Origin: Hymenobacter sp. CRA2 | GTDB taxonomy: Bacteria; Bacteroidota; Bacteroidia; Cytophagales; Hymenobacteraceae | DNA length: 64,000 nt | Assembly: GCF_002007105.1 (NCBI RefSeq) | Contig: NZ_MVBC01000008.1 | Coordinates: 186,001 to 250,000, forward strand | Direction of reading: 5' to 3' | Part shown: positions 24,620 to 34,029 of the stretch, piece by piece | Position numbering within the stretch: the stretch's first letter is position 1 | How the letters are laid out: each line of letters begins with the position of its first letter | Program-made: the position numbers and the translations under genes | The notes under the pieces: generated by a model | What the model was told of the DNA's origin: nothing | Database searches by the model: none | What the model saw: the letters and a program-made list of their open reading frames with translations, nothing else

Positions 24620-25660
24620 TTAATGTATGCCTTCGAACTGCCGCAGGAAGCGCAGGTCGTTCTGGGTGAACAGGCGCAGGTCCTTGATCTGGTACTTGAG
24701 CATGGTGGGGCGCTCCAGGCCCATGCCGAAGGCAAAGCCGGAGTAGCGCTCCGGGTCGATGCCGCAGTTGCGCAGCACGTTCGGGTCGACCATGCCAGCG
24801 CCCATGATTTCCACCCAGCCGGTGTACTTGCAAATGTTGCAGCCGGCGCCTTTGCAAATCAGGCAGGAAATATCGATTTCGGTGCTCGGCTCGGTAAAGG
24901 GGAAGTACGACGGGCGCATGCGCATCTTCACATCGGCCCCGTAGAACTCCTGGGCGAAGTAGTAGATGGTTTGCTTCAGGTCGGCGAAGCTCACGTTTTC
25001 GTCGATGTACAGGCCCTCGATCTGGTGAAACACCATGTGGGCGCGGGCCGAAATGGCCTCGTTGCGGTACACGCGGCCCGGCATGATCGAGCGAATGGGC
25101 GGCTTCTGGCTTTGCATCAGGCGCACCTGTACCGTGCTGGTGTGGGTGCGCAGCAGGCGGTTCTGCTCTTCCTCGCCGGCGGGCGGCAGGAAGAAGGTAT
25201 CCTGCATTTCGCGGGCCGGGTGGTTCTCGGGGAAGTTCAGGGCCGAGAAGTTGTGCCAGTCGTCCTCGATTTCGGGGCCCTCGGCCACGTTGAAGCCGAT
25301 GCGCGAGAAGATGCGCACGATTTCGTCGCGGGTCAGGCTCAGCGGGTGGCGCGTGCCCAGGGCGCCGGGCACCGCGGGCAGGGTGTAGTCATAGCCCGGG
25401 TCGGCGGGTTGGCTGGCGGCTTCTTCTTCGAGCTGCTGGCGGCGCTGGTCAAACTTGTCCTGCGCCAGCTGCTTCAGGGCGTTGAGTTGCTGGCCCACGG
25501 CGCGGCGGTCTTCGGCCGGCACGCTCTTGAGTTGATCGAAAAGGTCGGCAATGCGGCCCTTTCGGCCGGTGTAGGCAATGCGAAACTGATCGAGCCCGAC
25601 CGCCGTGCTGACGTCGTAGGCCTCGATTTCCTGCTGAAGCTGTTGGATCGTGTCCTGCAT
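24620..25660 (-). CDS. pheS: Phenylalanine--tRNA ligase alpha subunit
   Basis: Catalytic subunit of phenylalanyl-tRNA synthetase, charging tRNA-Phe as an alpha2-beta2 complex. 346 aa, normal length. N-terminal coiled coil (about 1-80), then the class II core: motif 2-type FHQIEGLYID with R in PGRVYRNE, the PSYFPFTEPSTE segment, and motif 3 GFAFGMGLERPTML. The ATG at 25660 fits the family start; the frame runs on upstream to 25903 but without similarity. A perfect TATCTTTG box lies 9 bases before the start. pheT is not in this window. Confidence 0.97.
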   Translation of the reverse strand: MQDTIQQLQQEIEAYDVSTAVGLDQFRIAYTGRKGRIADLFDQLKSVPAEDRRAVGQQLNALKQLAQDKFDQRRQQLEEEAASQPADPGYDYTLPAVPGALGTRHPLSLTRDEIVRIFSRIGFNVAEGPEIEDDWHNFSALNFPENHPAREMQDTFFLPPAGEEEQNRLLRTHTSTVQVRLMQSQKPPIRSIMPGRVYRNEAISARAHMVFHQIEGLYIDENVSFADLKQTIYYFAQEFYGADVKMRMRPSYFPFTEPSTEIDISCLICKGAGCNICKYTGWVEIMGAGMVDPNVLRNCGIDPERYSGFAFGMGLERPTMLKYQIKDLRLFTQNDLRFLRQFEGIH

Positions 25661-25669
25661 AAGTAACTG

Positions 25670-25677
25670 CAAAGATA
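25670..25677 (-). promoter_or_regulatory. -7 box before pheS
   Basis: TATCTTTG on the minus strand, 9 bases before the ATG. The transcript leader would be only a few bases long. Confidence 0.6.
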
Positions 25678-26002
25678 AACGGCCGTGGGGCACGGGCGCG
25701 GTCGGGACAAATACGTAATGAGGGGCAGCCGGCCCGCGCCGTTTGGCTGAACCGGCCACGCTTACGTATGAAGCAAAAGTACACCCGGTTAGGTACCCGC
25801 CGATGCGTTTTTCGCCCCCCCCTGCTGATTGTGTCCCCGTGCCCGGCCCAGTCCCGGCAAAGCCCGCCGCTGGGGCCGCCGTCACTCCCAGGTACAGCGT
25901 CAACCAGGCGCACCGTTCGATACCCTTCCGTTCGGCTACCCCTTAGCCGTGCCCGGCTTTGCCGCCGTCAGGTTCTCCGTTTCACTCACTTCCGCAGTTG
26001 CT

Positions 26003-26356
26003 ATGATTCGCCGCCTACTACCGCTGTTTCTGCTCACCCTGGTGCTGGCCCTGGCCGATGCTGCCAGCGCCGAGGCCCAAACCAAGTCGCGCAGCGGGCG
26101 CGGCTACCGGGCCCGCCACCAGCCCGCCTCCTCCGACGACGTGAAGCTGGCGCCGGGCATGCGCCTGGGCCGCCCGCTGGCCCTCACCACCGACTACATG
26201 GGCCGTCCCATCAAGCCCAAAGCCAAACTGACTTCCACGCCGGTAAAACCCAAAACTGTCGCCGCTACGTCGATGTCGGCGCGGGGTACTACCTCGTCGG
26301 GCGGCCAGGCTAAAGCCAAGACTAAGACCAAGTTCAAGAAAATCCGCCGCCGCTGA
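26003..26356 (+). CDS. Small secreted basic protein with DYxGRPI motif
   Basis: 117 aa. Signal peptide MIRRLLPLFLLTLVLALADA...AEAQ, then a Lys/Arg/Ser/Thr-rich chain with no clear fold. It contains DYMGRPIKPK (about residues 70-79). The next gene encodes a similar tail, DYRGRPIEQK, so the two may be distant relatives. I chose the ATG at 26003 because it starts the signal peptide. The C-terminus is strongly basic (KTKTKFKKIRRR). No function can be given. Confidence 0.7.
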   Translation: MIRRLLPLFLLTLVLALADAASAEAQTKSRSGRGYRARHQPASSDDVKLAPGMRLGRPLALTTDYMGRPIKPKAKLTSTPVKPKTVAATSMSARGTTSSGGQAKAKTKTKFKKIRRR

Positions 26357-26488
26357 AACTGTTTCCAACGGCGGGCGGTTGGGCAGGAGCTTGGCGCAAA
26401 ATGGGAGGAAAAATGCTGATCGGCAGGGCCTTTTATGCGTAAACAAGTACTGACTATTCTTCCACCTCCGCTTTAAGATTCAGACCAC

Positions 26489-26956
26489 ATGAAACGGTTG
26501 GCATTACTCGGGTTGGTATTGGGCCTGATGACGTTCCAGGCGCAAGCCCAGCAAAAAAATACTACCAAAAAGAGCAGCGACGGTTGGGGCGACAGCGGCT
26601 GGGATACTCCCGCACCCAAAAAAGCTACTAAAGCCGCCGCGCCGGCCAAAGCCGCTACCGCCAAGTCGCAGGCTGAAGCAAGCCCTGCCCCCACTGAGCA
26701 GCCCGCGGCCACGCCGCAAGATGCGGCTGCCCAAAGCCAGGGTGGGCAGGCTTCCGGGGTCGGCAGCGCCGGGGCCGGTGGTTTCGGCGGCGGCTCCGAT
26801 GGGGCTGCCGGCGGTGGCTCGTCGTCTTCGTCCATTCAGGGCATGAGCGTGGCGCCGGGTTCGGCTCTGCGCCCCATGGGTCGCACCCGCTTCGACTACC
26901 GCGGCCGTCCCATTGAGCAGAAGCCTTCGATGCGTCCGCGCACGCAGCGCAACTAA
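26489..26956 (+). CDS. Small secreted low-complexity protein with DYxGRPI motif
   Basis: 155 aa. Signal peptide ending FQAQAQ (about residue 20), followed by Lys/Ala/Ser/Gly-rich low-complexity sequence (about 25-115) and a C-terminal segment RFDYRGRPIEQKPS shared in style with the preceding gene product. Probably exported and flexible. No domain recognised. A strong two-way terminator follows. Confidence 0.7.
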   Translation: MKRLALLGLVLGLMTFQAQAQQKNTTKKSSDGWGDSGWDTPAPKKATKAAAPAKAATAKSQAEASPAPTEQPAATPQDAAAQSQGGQASGVGSAGAGGFGGGSDGAAGGGSSSSSIQGMSVAPGSALRPMGRTRFDYRGRPIEQKPSMRPRTQRN

Positions 26957-26975
26957 GCACCCTAGCACATTCCCC

Positions 26976-27020
26976 AAGCAAAAAGCCCGGAGCGCATCGC
27001 GCGCTCCGGGCTTTTTGCTT
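26976..27020. terminator. Two-way terminator between convergent genes
   Basis: Arms 26976-26995 and 27001-27020 are perfect 20-bp complements around a 5-base loop, with A5 on the left and T5 on the right. It serves the secreted protein gene and the M16 peptidase gene. Confidence 0.95.
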
Positions 27021-27035
27021 ACGCCTTTATGGCCG

Positions 27036-28319
27036 CTAGGCGGTGGCTTCTTCCTCTTCCACCGGGGCTTCGGTGGCCTGCTCGGCGCGGGCCTGGTAGC
27101 GCAGGGTGGAGCAGTTGTCGGGGCGCAGGTACTCCTGGGCGGCGCGCAGCACGTCGGCGGGCTGCACGGCCTGCACGCGGGCACTTTCCTCGTTCACAAA
27201 GTTGGCGTCGCCCATCAGCTTGGCGTAGGCCAGGTTCATGGCGCGGTTCAGCAACTCTACTTCGCTGAACACGATGCTGGCTTCGGCCTGGTTTTTTACC
27301 TTCTCCAGCTCCTCGGCGTCGATGGGCTGCTGGCACAGCTCGTCCACCACGGCCTGCACGGCCGCGTCGGCGTCGGCCAGGCTCACGCCTTGGTTGAGCT
27401 TGCCGCTGACCACCATCAGGCCCGGCTCCAACGACCCCATCACGGAAGCCGAAATAGAGTTGAACAGAGCCTGCTCCTTCACCAAGCGCTGGTACAGGCG
27501 GCTGGATTTGCCGCGGCCCAGCACGTCGGAAAGCAAATCCGCCGCGTAGTAATCGGCCTCGGTACGGCCGGGCATGTGGTACACCTTGTAGAGGGCGCTC
27601 AGCGGCACGTCGGCTTCTACCTCCAGCAAGCGGGCTTCGGTCTGGCGCGGCTCGCGGGGCAGCTGCCGCTCGTAGCGCGTGCCGGTCGGGATGGGCCCGA
27701 ACCACTTCTCGGCCAGCTGCTGGGCTTCGGCCAGGCTCACGGCGCCGGCCACCACCAGAATAGCGTTGGACGGGGAGTAGTGCTTGGCGAAAAAGTCGCG
27801 CACCTGCTGCATGGTGGCGTTTTCGATGTGGCTAATTTCTTTGCCGATGGTGGCCCACTGGTAGGGGTGGTGCTGGTAGGCGAGGGGGCGCAGCTTCAGC
27901 CACACGTCGCCGTAGGGCTGGTTGAGGTAGGTCTGCTTGAATTCCTCCACCACCACTTTGCGCTGCACTTCCAGCCCGTTTTCGCTGAAAGCCAGGCTCA
28001 GCATGCGGTCCGACTCCAGCCAGAACGCGGTTTCGATGTTCTGGGCGGGCAGGGTGAGGTAATAGTTGGTGATATCGGGCGAGGTGAAGGCGTTGTTTTC
28101 GCCGCCCACGCGCTGCAGCGGCTCGTCGTAGCTCGGGATGTTGACGGAGCCCGAAAACATCAGGTGCTCAAACAAGTGCGCAAAGCCGGTATGGCCCGGG
28201 TCCTCGTCGCGCGAGCCGACGTTGTAGAGCACGTTGAGCACCGCCATGGGCTGGGTGAAGTCTTCGTGCACGATGCAGCGCAGGCCGTTGGCAAGCGAAA
28301 ATTCCTGGAAGTTGATCAT
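27036..28319 (-). CDS. M16 family zinc peptidase
   Basis: 427 aa, one M16 peptidase unit (two homologous halves). The inverted zinc motif HLFEH (about residues 48-52) and the downstream glutamate segment EVQRKVVVEEFKQ complete the active site, so this is an active-type subunit. The second half carries the R/Y-type sequence expected of partner domains (GRGKSSRLYQRL). No signal peptide is seen at the chosen ATG, so it may be cytoplasmic. The C-terminal tail is acidic (EEEEATA). It ends 16 bases from the shared terminator. Confidence 0.93.
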   Translation of the reverse strand: MINFQEFSLANGLRCIVHEDFTQPMAVLNVLYNVGSRDEDPGHTGFAHLFEHLMFSGSVNIPSYDEPLQRVGGENNAFTSPDITNYYLTLPAQNIETAFWLESDRMLSLAFSENGLEVQRKVVVEEFKQTYLNQPYGDVWLKLRPLAYQHHPYQWATIGKEISHIENATMQQVRDFFAKHYSPSNAILVVAGAVSLAEAQQLAEKWFGPIPTGTRYERQLPREPRQTEARLLEVEADVPLSALYKVYHMPGRTEADYYAADLLSDVLGRGKSSRLYQRLVKEQALFNSISASVMGSLEPGLMVVSGKLNQGVSLADADAAVQAVVDELCQQPIDAEELEKVKNQAEASIVFSEVELLNRAMNLAYAKLMGDANFVNEESARVQAVQPADVLRAAQEYLRPDNCSTLRYQARAEQATEAPVEEEEATA

Positions 28320-28485
28320 GAGGCAATAGGGAAGTAGTCAGGGCGCTAAAACGTAGTAACCTACGAAAACGGCGCCGGGTTCGGCGGAGGATTATCGATG
28401 AGCAATTATCAATAAGCAACGAACAGCTCGCGCAACCCAATCAGGGGCCAAGGAAGCGTAGCCTCATTGTCTATAGGTGAGGGCA
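28320..28485. other. Gap before the SusC-type gene 3' end
   Basis: Short spacer with an AT-rich stretch (28388-28425). No gene or strong terminator hairpin seen. Confidence 0.4.
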
Positions 28486-31170
28486 TCAGAAGCGGCCGCG
28501 CACGCCCAGCTGCCACACCCGGGCCACGGGGTACACGCTGGCGTCTTGGCCGGCGGCTATCGGCGAGGCCCCGCCGCTGCTTACGTTGGGGTCGAAGCCG
28601 CGGTAGGGGCCCGTCACCAGCAGGTTCTGGCCGCCAATCCACACGCCCAGCTGCCGCGCGGCCGTGTTCACCACGTCGTAGCCCAGGGTAAGCTGGGTCA
28701 GGCGCAGGTGGTTGCCGCTGGCCAGGTCGCGGTCGGTGGGCGGGCGGGTGCTGCCGAAGTTGCCGGGGTAGTTGTAGCTGGAGGGCGCCGGCGTGTCGGT
28801 GTTGGTGCGCGTCGGCGTCCAGTAGTGCAGGGCCTGCTGCGAGGCGTTGGTGTAGCCGTTCGGTAAGTCCAGAGCCTGCAGCGTGGCGTTGAAGATCTGG
28901 TAGCCAAACAGGCCGTCGACCTGTGCGGTCAGCTCGAAAGGCCCGCGGCGCAACTGCTGCGTGAAGCTGAGCGCGTAGCGGGGCAGGCCGGTACCCTGGT
29001 AATAAGCGTCGCTATAGTTGCGCTGGCCGTCGTTGTTCACGTCGCGGTAGCGGATGGTGCCCGCGCCGGGCGCGCCGGCCGGATTGATGCCTTCCTGCTC
29101 GTAGGCCAAAAAGCGCGCGACGGAATGCCCTTTTTCCAGGCCGGGGTAACTCAGCAACTGGCCCCGGTATGCAATGTCCGTCAGCTCGTTCTGGTTTAGC
29201 GACGCGGCCAGGGCCGAGTTACCCGTCAGCGCTCCTGCCTGCCAGCGGCCGGCCAGCATCAGCTCCAGGCCGCGGTTGCGCAGCTTCGCGTCGGGCGAGA
29301 CGTAAATAACGCTGTAGCCAGTGGGCAGGGGTACGGCAATGGCCAGAATGCCCTGCGCGTGCTCGGTGCGCCGCTGGTAGGCGTCCAGGCTCAGGGTGAA
29401 GCGGTTTTGCAGCACACCCACCAGCAGGCCGGCATCGAGCTGACGGGTGCGGTCGGGGGTGAAGTAGCTGCTGGTAAGGCCGGTGCCGGCGCGCAGCGTA
29501 AGCGTACTCAGCACGGGGTGTTCAATGAGGAAGGCTTCCTTGGCCAGGTGCCAGCTTAGTTGCGCGCCCGGAAACCAGTACGCCTTCCATTCGTCGCCTT
29601 TGCCCATATCGGCCCGCAGCGAGGCCTGCACCTCGTAACGCCCGCCGAACGTGAAGTCGACTACGGCCGAGGGGCTGTGAATGGGCACGGACTTCTGGCT
29701 CATCTCCGAGTGGCTGTAGCCATAGCCTATACCGCCGGGGCCACTGACGGGAAATGTCTGCTGGTCGCGGCTCAGGCGGTTCTGAAACTCCTGCCGCAGG
29801 TACGTCAGCGAGGCCGACAGCGAGTGGCCAGCCACAAATGCGTGCTGGTAGCGCGCCCCGGACTCGGCCACCCAGCTGTCGGCGAAGGTTTTCGACAGCT
29901 CCGTGCTGCGCAGCAGCGCGCCGTTGGGGTAGGCCTGATCGGGCGTGTGATACGACTCGCGCACGTACACCCGCTCGTAGCCGCCGCGGGCGTACAGCGT
30001 CAGCTCAGGAGCCAGCCGGTACGTGGCGCCGAGCTGGGTGAGCAGGCGGCGGGTGCGCGGCGCGCGGTAAAACTCGGTGGCTCGCTGCTCGGGGCTGTAC
30101 ACCGTGAAGCCGTTGCGGGATTCTGCGCCCAGCGGTTCCGTGAGCAGGCCGGTGCGCAGCACGTCGGCCGCGTCGTTGTCGGGGCCGGGCTGGCGCTGGT
30201 CGATTTGGGTGCCGGCGGCTTTCAGGTCCAGGGTCAGCCGGCGGCCCAGTTGCTGCTCCAGGTTCAGGCGCAGGTTGGCCCGGTTCAGCCGGGAGTTGAT
30301 GACCACCCCGGCCTGCCGCAGGTAGTCGGCGGCCACGTAATAGCGGGTGCCGCCGTGCTGGCCGTCGAGGCTGAGGTTGTGGCTTTGAACGCCGGCCACG
30401 CGCAGCAGACGGTCCTGCCAGTCCACCTCGCCGCGGCGCTGAATGGTGGCCTCGTCGTAGGGCGGCGTGCCGCCAAAGCCGTCGTTAGCCGAGGCGGCGT
30501 TGGCTACTTCGGCAAACTGCCGGGCGTTGAGCAGCTCGTAGCGCTGGCGCACCTGCTGCACGCCGCCGTAGCCGGCGTAGCGCACCCGCAGCGGCTGCGG
30601 TTCGTCGGCGTTGCCCCCGCCGCGCTTGGTGGTGATGCGAATGACCCCGTTGGCGCCCTGCATGCCGTAAAGGGCCGTGGCCGCCGCGCCCTTCAGCACT
30701 TCCACCGAGGCCACGTCCTCTACGGGCAGGTCCATCAGCGGGTTGGCGCCCGGCGTGCGCGGCGTCGATTGGGGGGCCTGCGGTCCGGAAAAGCCGGTCA
30801 GGTTATTGAAGGTTTCGGGCTTTACGTCGTTGTTGTACACGGGCACGCCGTCGACCACGTACAGCGGCTGGCTGTTGCCGGTGAGGTTGATGACCCCGCG
30901 CACGCGCACCATGGCCCAGGCGCCCGGGGCACCGGAGTAAGGCGTCACCTGCACGCCCGCTACGCGCGTCAGGCTGGGCTGAATGGTGGTGGCAGGTTGC
31001 GGGCGGTCGGCGAAATACACGGTGCTGCCGCCGGCTACGTACTCCCGGTAGGGCAGCAGGCAGAGCGAATCAGTAGTCAGGGCCGGGGTAGGAGCCAGCG
31101 GGTCGGCTTGCTGGGCTTGGGCCGCAGCGCTCAGTACCACCAGGGCGCCAAGAGGTAAAACACGATTCAT
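28486..31170 (-). CDS. SusC/RagA-type TonB-dependent outer membrane receptor
   Basis: 894 aa. Signal peptide (MNRVLPLGAL...AQAQ). The plug domain (about residues 60-185) includes VRVRGVINLTGNSQPLYVVDGVP, the SusC signature region, and ASVEVLKGAAATALYG...GVIRITTKRG. A long 22-strand-type barrel follows, ending in GVRGRF with a C-terminal aromatic. The usual N-terminal carboxypeptidase-D-like domain is absent: the plug follows a short 35-residue linker. No SusD partner is next to it, so the substrate cannot be inferred. A TATCTTCG sequence about 29 bases upstream of the ATG (minus strand) is a near match to the -7 box. Confidence 0.92.
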   Translation of the reverse strand: MNRVLPLGALVVLSAAAQAQQADPLAPTPALTTDSLCLLPYREYVAGGSTVYFADRPQPATTIQPSLTRVAGVQVTPYSGAPGAWAMVRVRGVINLTGNSQPLYVVDGVPVYNNDVKPETFNNLTGFSGPQAPQSTPRTPGANPLMDLPVEDVASVEVLKGAAATALYGMQGANGVIRITTKRGGGNADEPQPLRVRYAGYGGVQQVRQRYELLNARQFAEVANAASANDGFGGTPPYDEATIQRRGEVDWQDRLLRVAGVQSHNLSLDGQHGGTRYYVAADYLRQAGVVINSRLNRANLRLNLEQQLGRRLTLDLKAAGTQIDQRQPGPDNDAADVLRTGLLTEPLGAESRNGFTVYSPEQRATEFYRAPRTRRLLTQLGATYRLAPELTLYARGGYERVYVRESYHTPDQAYPNGALLRSTELSKTFADSWVAESGARYQHAFVAGHSLSASLTYLRQEFQNRLSRDQQTFPVSGPGGIGYGYSHSEMSQKSVPIHSPSAVVDFTFGGRYEVQASLRADMGKGDEWKAYWFPGAQLSWHLAKEAFLIEHPVLSTLTLRAGTGLTSSYFTPDRTRQLDAGLLVGVLQNRFTLSLDAYQRRTEHAQGILAIAVPLPTGYSVIYVSPDAKLRNRGLELMLAGRWQAGALTGNSALAASLNQNELTDIAYRGQLLSYPGLEKGHSVARFLAYEQEGINPAGAPGAGTIRYRDVNNDGQRNYSDAYYQGTGLPRYALSFTQQLRRGPFELTAQVDGLFGYQIFNATLQALDLPNGYTNASQQALHYWTPTRTNTDTPAPSSYNYPGNFGSTRPPTDRDLASGNHLRLTQLTLGYDVVNTAARQLGVWIGGQNLLVTGPYRGFDPNVSSGGASPIAAGQDASVYPVARVWQLGVRGRF

Positions 31171-31246
31171 CGTAAAGAAGGATAGGAAAAGGCGGCTACG
31201 AAGATAGATGCGTAGACCGTGCCGATTGCATACGTCAAGGGTCGAG

Positions 31247-31864
31247 CTAGCGGAACCAGTAGGGGCTTAGGCTGATGGTTAGGGCTAGGTGCCGGGTATT
31301 ATCGGAGGTTATTCTGCCGCCACCCGGCGAGAACCGGTACCCCCGGATGGCCGGCGTTATGCCATAATTAAAGTACACGCCTAAGGCATTGGAGTGGCGT
31401 AATCGGTGCGTGTAATCCGATTCAAACCCCAGCATAATGAAGGAATCCTGCCGGGTATACTCTGCAAAATCAGTGTCGGCAGGATTGTCGCCCAAGGCCC
31501 AGTTACGGCCCAGGCCCAGCAGTAAGTGGGCGCGGTTGGGGCCGTGCCCGGTGCGCAGGAAAATGGTAGCGGCGGCATAGGGGGCGCTGAAGTCGCCCAA
31601 AGAAGCATCGGGGCGAAATTCAAAAGCCCCCGAGGCCCCCAGCCAGCAATTGATGAAAGGCACATTGTAAGCGCCGGTGAGGGCGGCTGTAGGACGTAGC
31701 TTGGCCGCGTCTCGTCCGTCGCTGTAAGCCGAAAACCCCAGCCCCACACGAAAACCGTAGCTGTAACGAAGGGTAGAAACCAAGTCTGGGGGCGCGCTTT
31801 CCTGAGCACAGGCCCCTAAAGCTGCAAGGACAAAGAAGCCAATAAGAGGATGCCGGATATGCAT
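31247..31864 (-). CDS. Predicted outer membrane beta-barrel protein, unknown
   Basis: 205 aa. Exported: MHIRHPLIGFFVLAALGAC, where the Cys could be a lipobox (LGAC) or simply precede signal cleavage at CAQ. The rest alternates Gly/aromatic strands (RVGLGFSAYS, LLLGLGRNWALG, LGVYFNYGI) and ends in SPYWFR, as small outer membrane barrels do. No named family recognised. It lies upstream of the SusC-type gene on the same strand with a 76-base gap, so co-expression is possible. Confidence 0.7.
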   Translation of the reverse strand: MHIRHPLIGFFVLAALGACAQESAPPDLVSTLRYSYGFRVGLGFSAYSDGRDAAKLRPTAALTGAYNVPFINCWLGASGAFEFRPDASLGDFSAPYAAATIFLRTGHGPNRAHLLLGLGRNWALGDNPADTDFAEYTRQDSFIMLGFESDYTHRLRHSNALGVYFNYGITPAIRGYRFSPGGGRITSDNTRHLALTISLSPYWFR

Positions 31865-32001
31865 GCTCTAAGCTGCTGCATGGTCATCTTATAACCTAGT
31901 GGTGGACAGCTGTAGTGGCAAAACGTTACGGTTGCGCGGTCGGGACTAGTGTCGACAGGAAGCACAGAGGAAAGTGGGCGGCCAAAGAGTACGCCAACCC
32001 C

Positions 32002-32009
32002 TACCTTTG
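32002..32009 (+). promoter_or_regulatory. -7 box before the E1 dehydrogenase gene
   Basis: TACCTTTG, 31 bases before the ATG at 32041. It also argues against the much longer frame that starts at 31915. Confidence 0.55.
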
Positions 32010-32040
32010 CCGCCATTCCTTCCCGAACTTCCTCCACCCC

Positions 32041-34020
32041 ATGCAATTCGACCGCAAAGACTACTCCAACGACGACCTGCTGCGCCTCTACGAAGGCCTC
32101 GTGAAGCCGCGCATGATCGAAGAGAAAATGCTCATCCTGCTGCGCCAGGGCAAGGTGAGCAAGTGGTTTTCGGGCATCGGGCAGGAGGCAATTTCGGTGG
32201 GTTCTACCCTGGCCCTGCAGCCCGACGAGTACATCCTGCCCCTGCACCGCAACCTGGGCGTGTTTACCTGCCGTCAGCTGCCCTTGGACCGCCTGTTTGC
32301 GCAGTGGCAGGGCAAGAAAACCGGCTTCACCAAGGGCCGCGACCGTAGCTTCCACTTCGGCACCAACGAGCACCACATCGTGGGCATGATCAGCCACCTG
32401 GGCCCGCAGCTGGCCGTAGCCGACGGCATCGCGCTGGCTTCCAAGCTCAACGACGAAGGCAAAGTAACAGTGGTGTATTCCGGCGACGGCGGCGCTTCCG
32501 AGGGCGACTTCCACGAGGGCCTGAACGTGGCCGCCGTGTGGCAACTGCCGGTCATCTTCATCGTCGAAAACAACGGCTACGGCCTCTCCACGCCCTCCAA
32601 CGAGCAGTTCCGCCACGGCTACTTCATTAACAAGGGCCCGGCCTACGGCATCGAGGCCGTGCAAGTGGATGGCAACAACGTGCTGGAGGTGTACGACACG
32701 GTGCGCCGCCTGGCCGAGGACCTGCGCCAGAACCCGCGCCCGGTGCTGCTGGAAGCCCTGACCTTCCGCATGCGCGGCCACGAGGAAGCCAGCGGCACCA
32801 AGTACGTGCCGCAGGAGCTGTTCGAGGAATGGGCCCAGAAAGACCCGGTCGAGAACTTCGAGCGGTGGCTGCTGGAGCAGGGCGTGCTCGATGAGGAAGC
32901 CAAGCAGCGCTACCGCCGCACCATCAAGGACGAAATCGACGAGGCCTGGCGCGTGGTGTTCGAGACGCCCGAAGTCACGGCCGACACCACGGAGGAAGTA
33001 GCTGATATGTACCAGCCCTTCACGCCCGAAGACCGCACCCCCGCCGCCGACGCCCCGAGTACCGAGCGCCGCTACGTCGATGCCATCAGCGACGGGCTGC
33101 GGCAGAGCATGGAGCGCTTCCCCGAGCTGGTGCTCATGGGCCAGGACATTGCCGAGTACGGTGGCGTGTTCAAGATTACCGAGGGCTTCGTGCAGCAGTT
33201 CGGCAAGGGCCGCGTGCGCAACACCCCGCTGTGCGAGTCGGCCATTATCGGCACGGGCCTCGGGCTGAGCATCAAGGGCAAGAAGGCCATGGTGGAAATG
33301 CAGTTTGCTGACTTCGTGACCTGCGGCTTCAACCAGATTGTGAACAACCTCGCCAAGAGCCACTACCGCTGGGGCCAGCACGCCGACGTGGTGGTGCGCA
33401 TGCCCACCGGCGCCGGCTCGGCCGCCGGTCCGTTCCACTCGCAGTCGAACGAAGCGTGGTTTGTGCACACGCCCGGCCTGAAGGTGGTGTACCCCGCCAC
33501 GCCCTACGACGCCAAGGGCCTGCTCTGCGCTGCCCTGGAAGACCCCAACCCGATTATCTTTTTCGAGCACAAAATGCTCTACCGCTCCATCAGCGGGCCG
33601 GTGCCGAACGACTACTACACCCTGCCCATCGGCCAGGCCCGCCTGGCCCGCGAAGGCTCGGAGCTGAGCATCATCACCTACGGTATGGGGGTGCACTGGG
33701 CCGCCAAGCTGGCCGAGGAAATGAACCTCGACTGCGACATCCTCGACCTGCGCACCCTGCTTCCCTGGGATGAAGAAGCCGTACGCCGCACCGTGGAGAA
33801 AACCGGCCGCGTCATCATCCTGCACGAAGACACGCTGACCGGCGGCATCGGCGGCGAAATCGGTGCCTGGATTGCCGAGCACTGCTTTACCAAGCTGGAT
33901 GCGCCCATTCAGCGCGTGGCCTCGCTCGATACGGCTATTCCCTTTGCGCCCGCTTTAGAGCACAATTTCCTGGCCGACAACCGCCTGCGCCAGTGCGTAG
34001 AAAAGCTGCTGGCGTATTAG
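32041..34020 (+). CDS. Branched-chain 2-oxoacid dehydrogenase E1, fused alpha and beta subunits
   Basis: 659 aa thiamine-diphosphate enzyme that decarboxylates 2-oxo acids and passes the acyl group to the lipoyl arm of E2. Residues about 1-325 are the alpha subunit, with the ThDP motif GDGGASEGDFHEGLN...VENN. After a linker (about 325-345), residues 346-659 are the beta subunit (transketolase pyrimidine domain GQDIAEYGGVFK and C-terminal domain). The fusion is common in Bacteroidota. It is closest in style to the branched-chain (2-oxoisovalerate) type rather than pyruvate, but the substrate is not proven. lipA, which makes the cofactor, lies 3 kb downstream; E2 and E3 are not in the window. 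Confidence 0.93.
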   Translation: MQFDRKDYSNDDLLRLYEGLVKPRMIEEKMLILLRQGKVSKWFSGIGQEAISVGSTLALQPDEYILPLHRNLGVFTCRQLPLDRLFAQWQGKKTGFTKGRDRSFHFGTNEHHIVGMISHLGPQLAVADGIALASKLNDEGKVTVVYSGDGGASEGDFHEGLNVAAVWQLPVIFIVENNGYGLSTPSNEQFRHGYFINKGPAYGIEAVQVDGNNVLEVYDTVRRLAEDLRQNPRPVLLEALTFRMRGHEEASGTKYVPQELFEEWAQKDPVENFERWLLEQGVLDEEAKQRYRRTIKDEIDEAWRVVFETPEVTADTTEEVADMYQPFTPEDRTPAADAPSTERRYVDAISDGLRQSMERFPELVLMGQDIAEYGGVFKITEGFVQQFGKGRVRNTPLCESAIIGTGLGLSIKGKKAMVEMQFADFVTCGFNQIVNNLAKSHYRWGQHADVVVRMPTGAGSAAGPFHSQSNEAWFVHTPGLKVVYPATPYDAKGLLCAALEDPNPIIFFEHKMLYRSISGPVPNDYYTLPIGQARLAREGSELSIITYGMGVHWAAKLAEEMNLDCDILDLRTLLPWDEEAVRRTVEKTGRVIILHEDTLTGGIGGEIGAWIAEHCFTKLDAPIQRVASLDTAIPFAPALEHNFLADNRLRQCVEKLLAY

Positions 34021-34029
34021 GCTAGACAC

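Noticed and set aside
25661-25903. N-terminal extension of PheS by 81 residues
   Set aside because: The extension has no similarity to PheS and contains the TATCTTTG promoter box.
28486-31158. A 532-residue open frame on the + strand (29560-31158) inside the SusC-type gene
   Set aside because: High GC leaves the opposite strand open; the translation has no domain sense, whereas the minus strand gives a complete TonB receptor.
31816-33882. A 688-residue minus-strand frame over the E1 gene
   Set aside because: Shadow of the E1 alpha/beta gene, His/Ala/Gly-rich with no motif.
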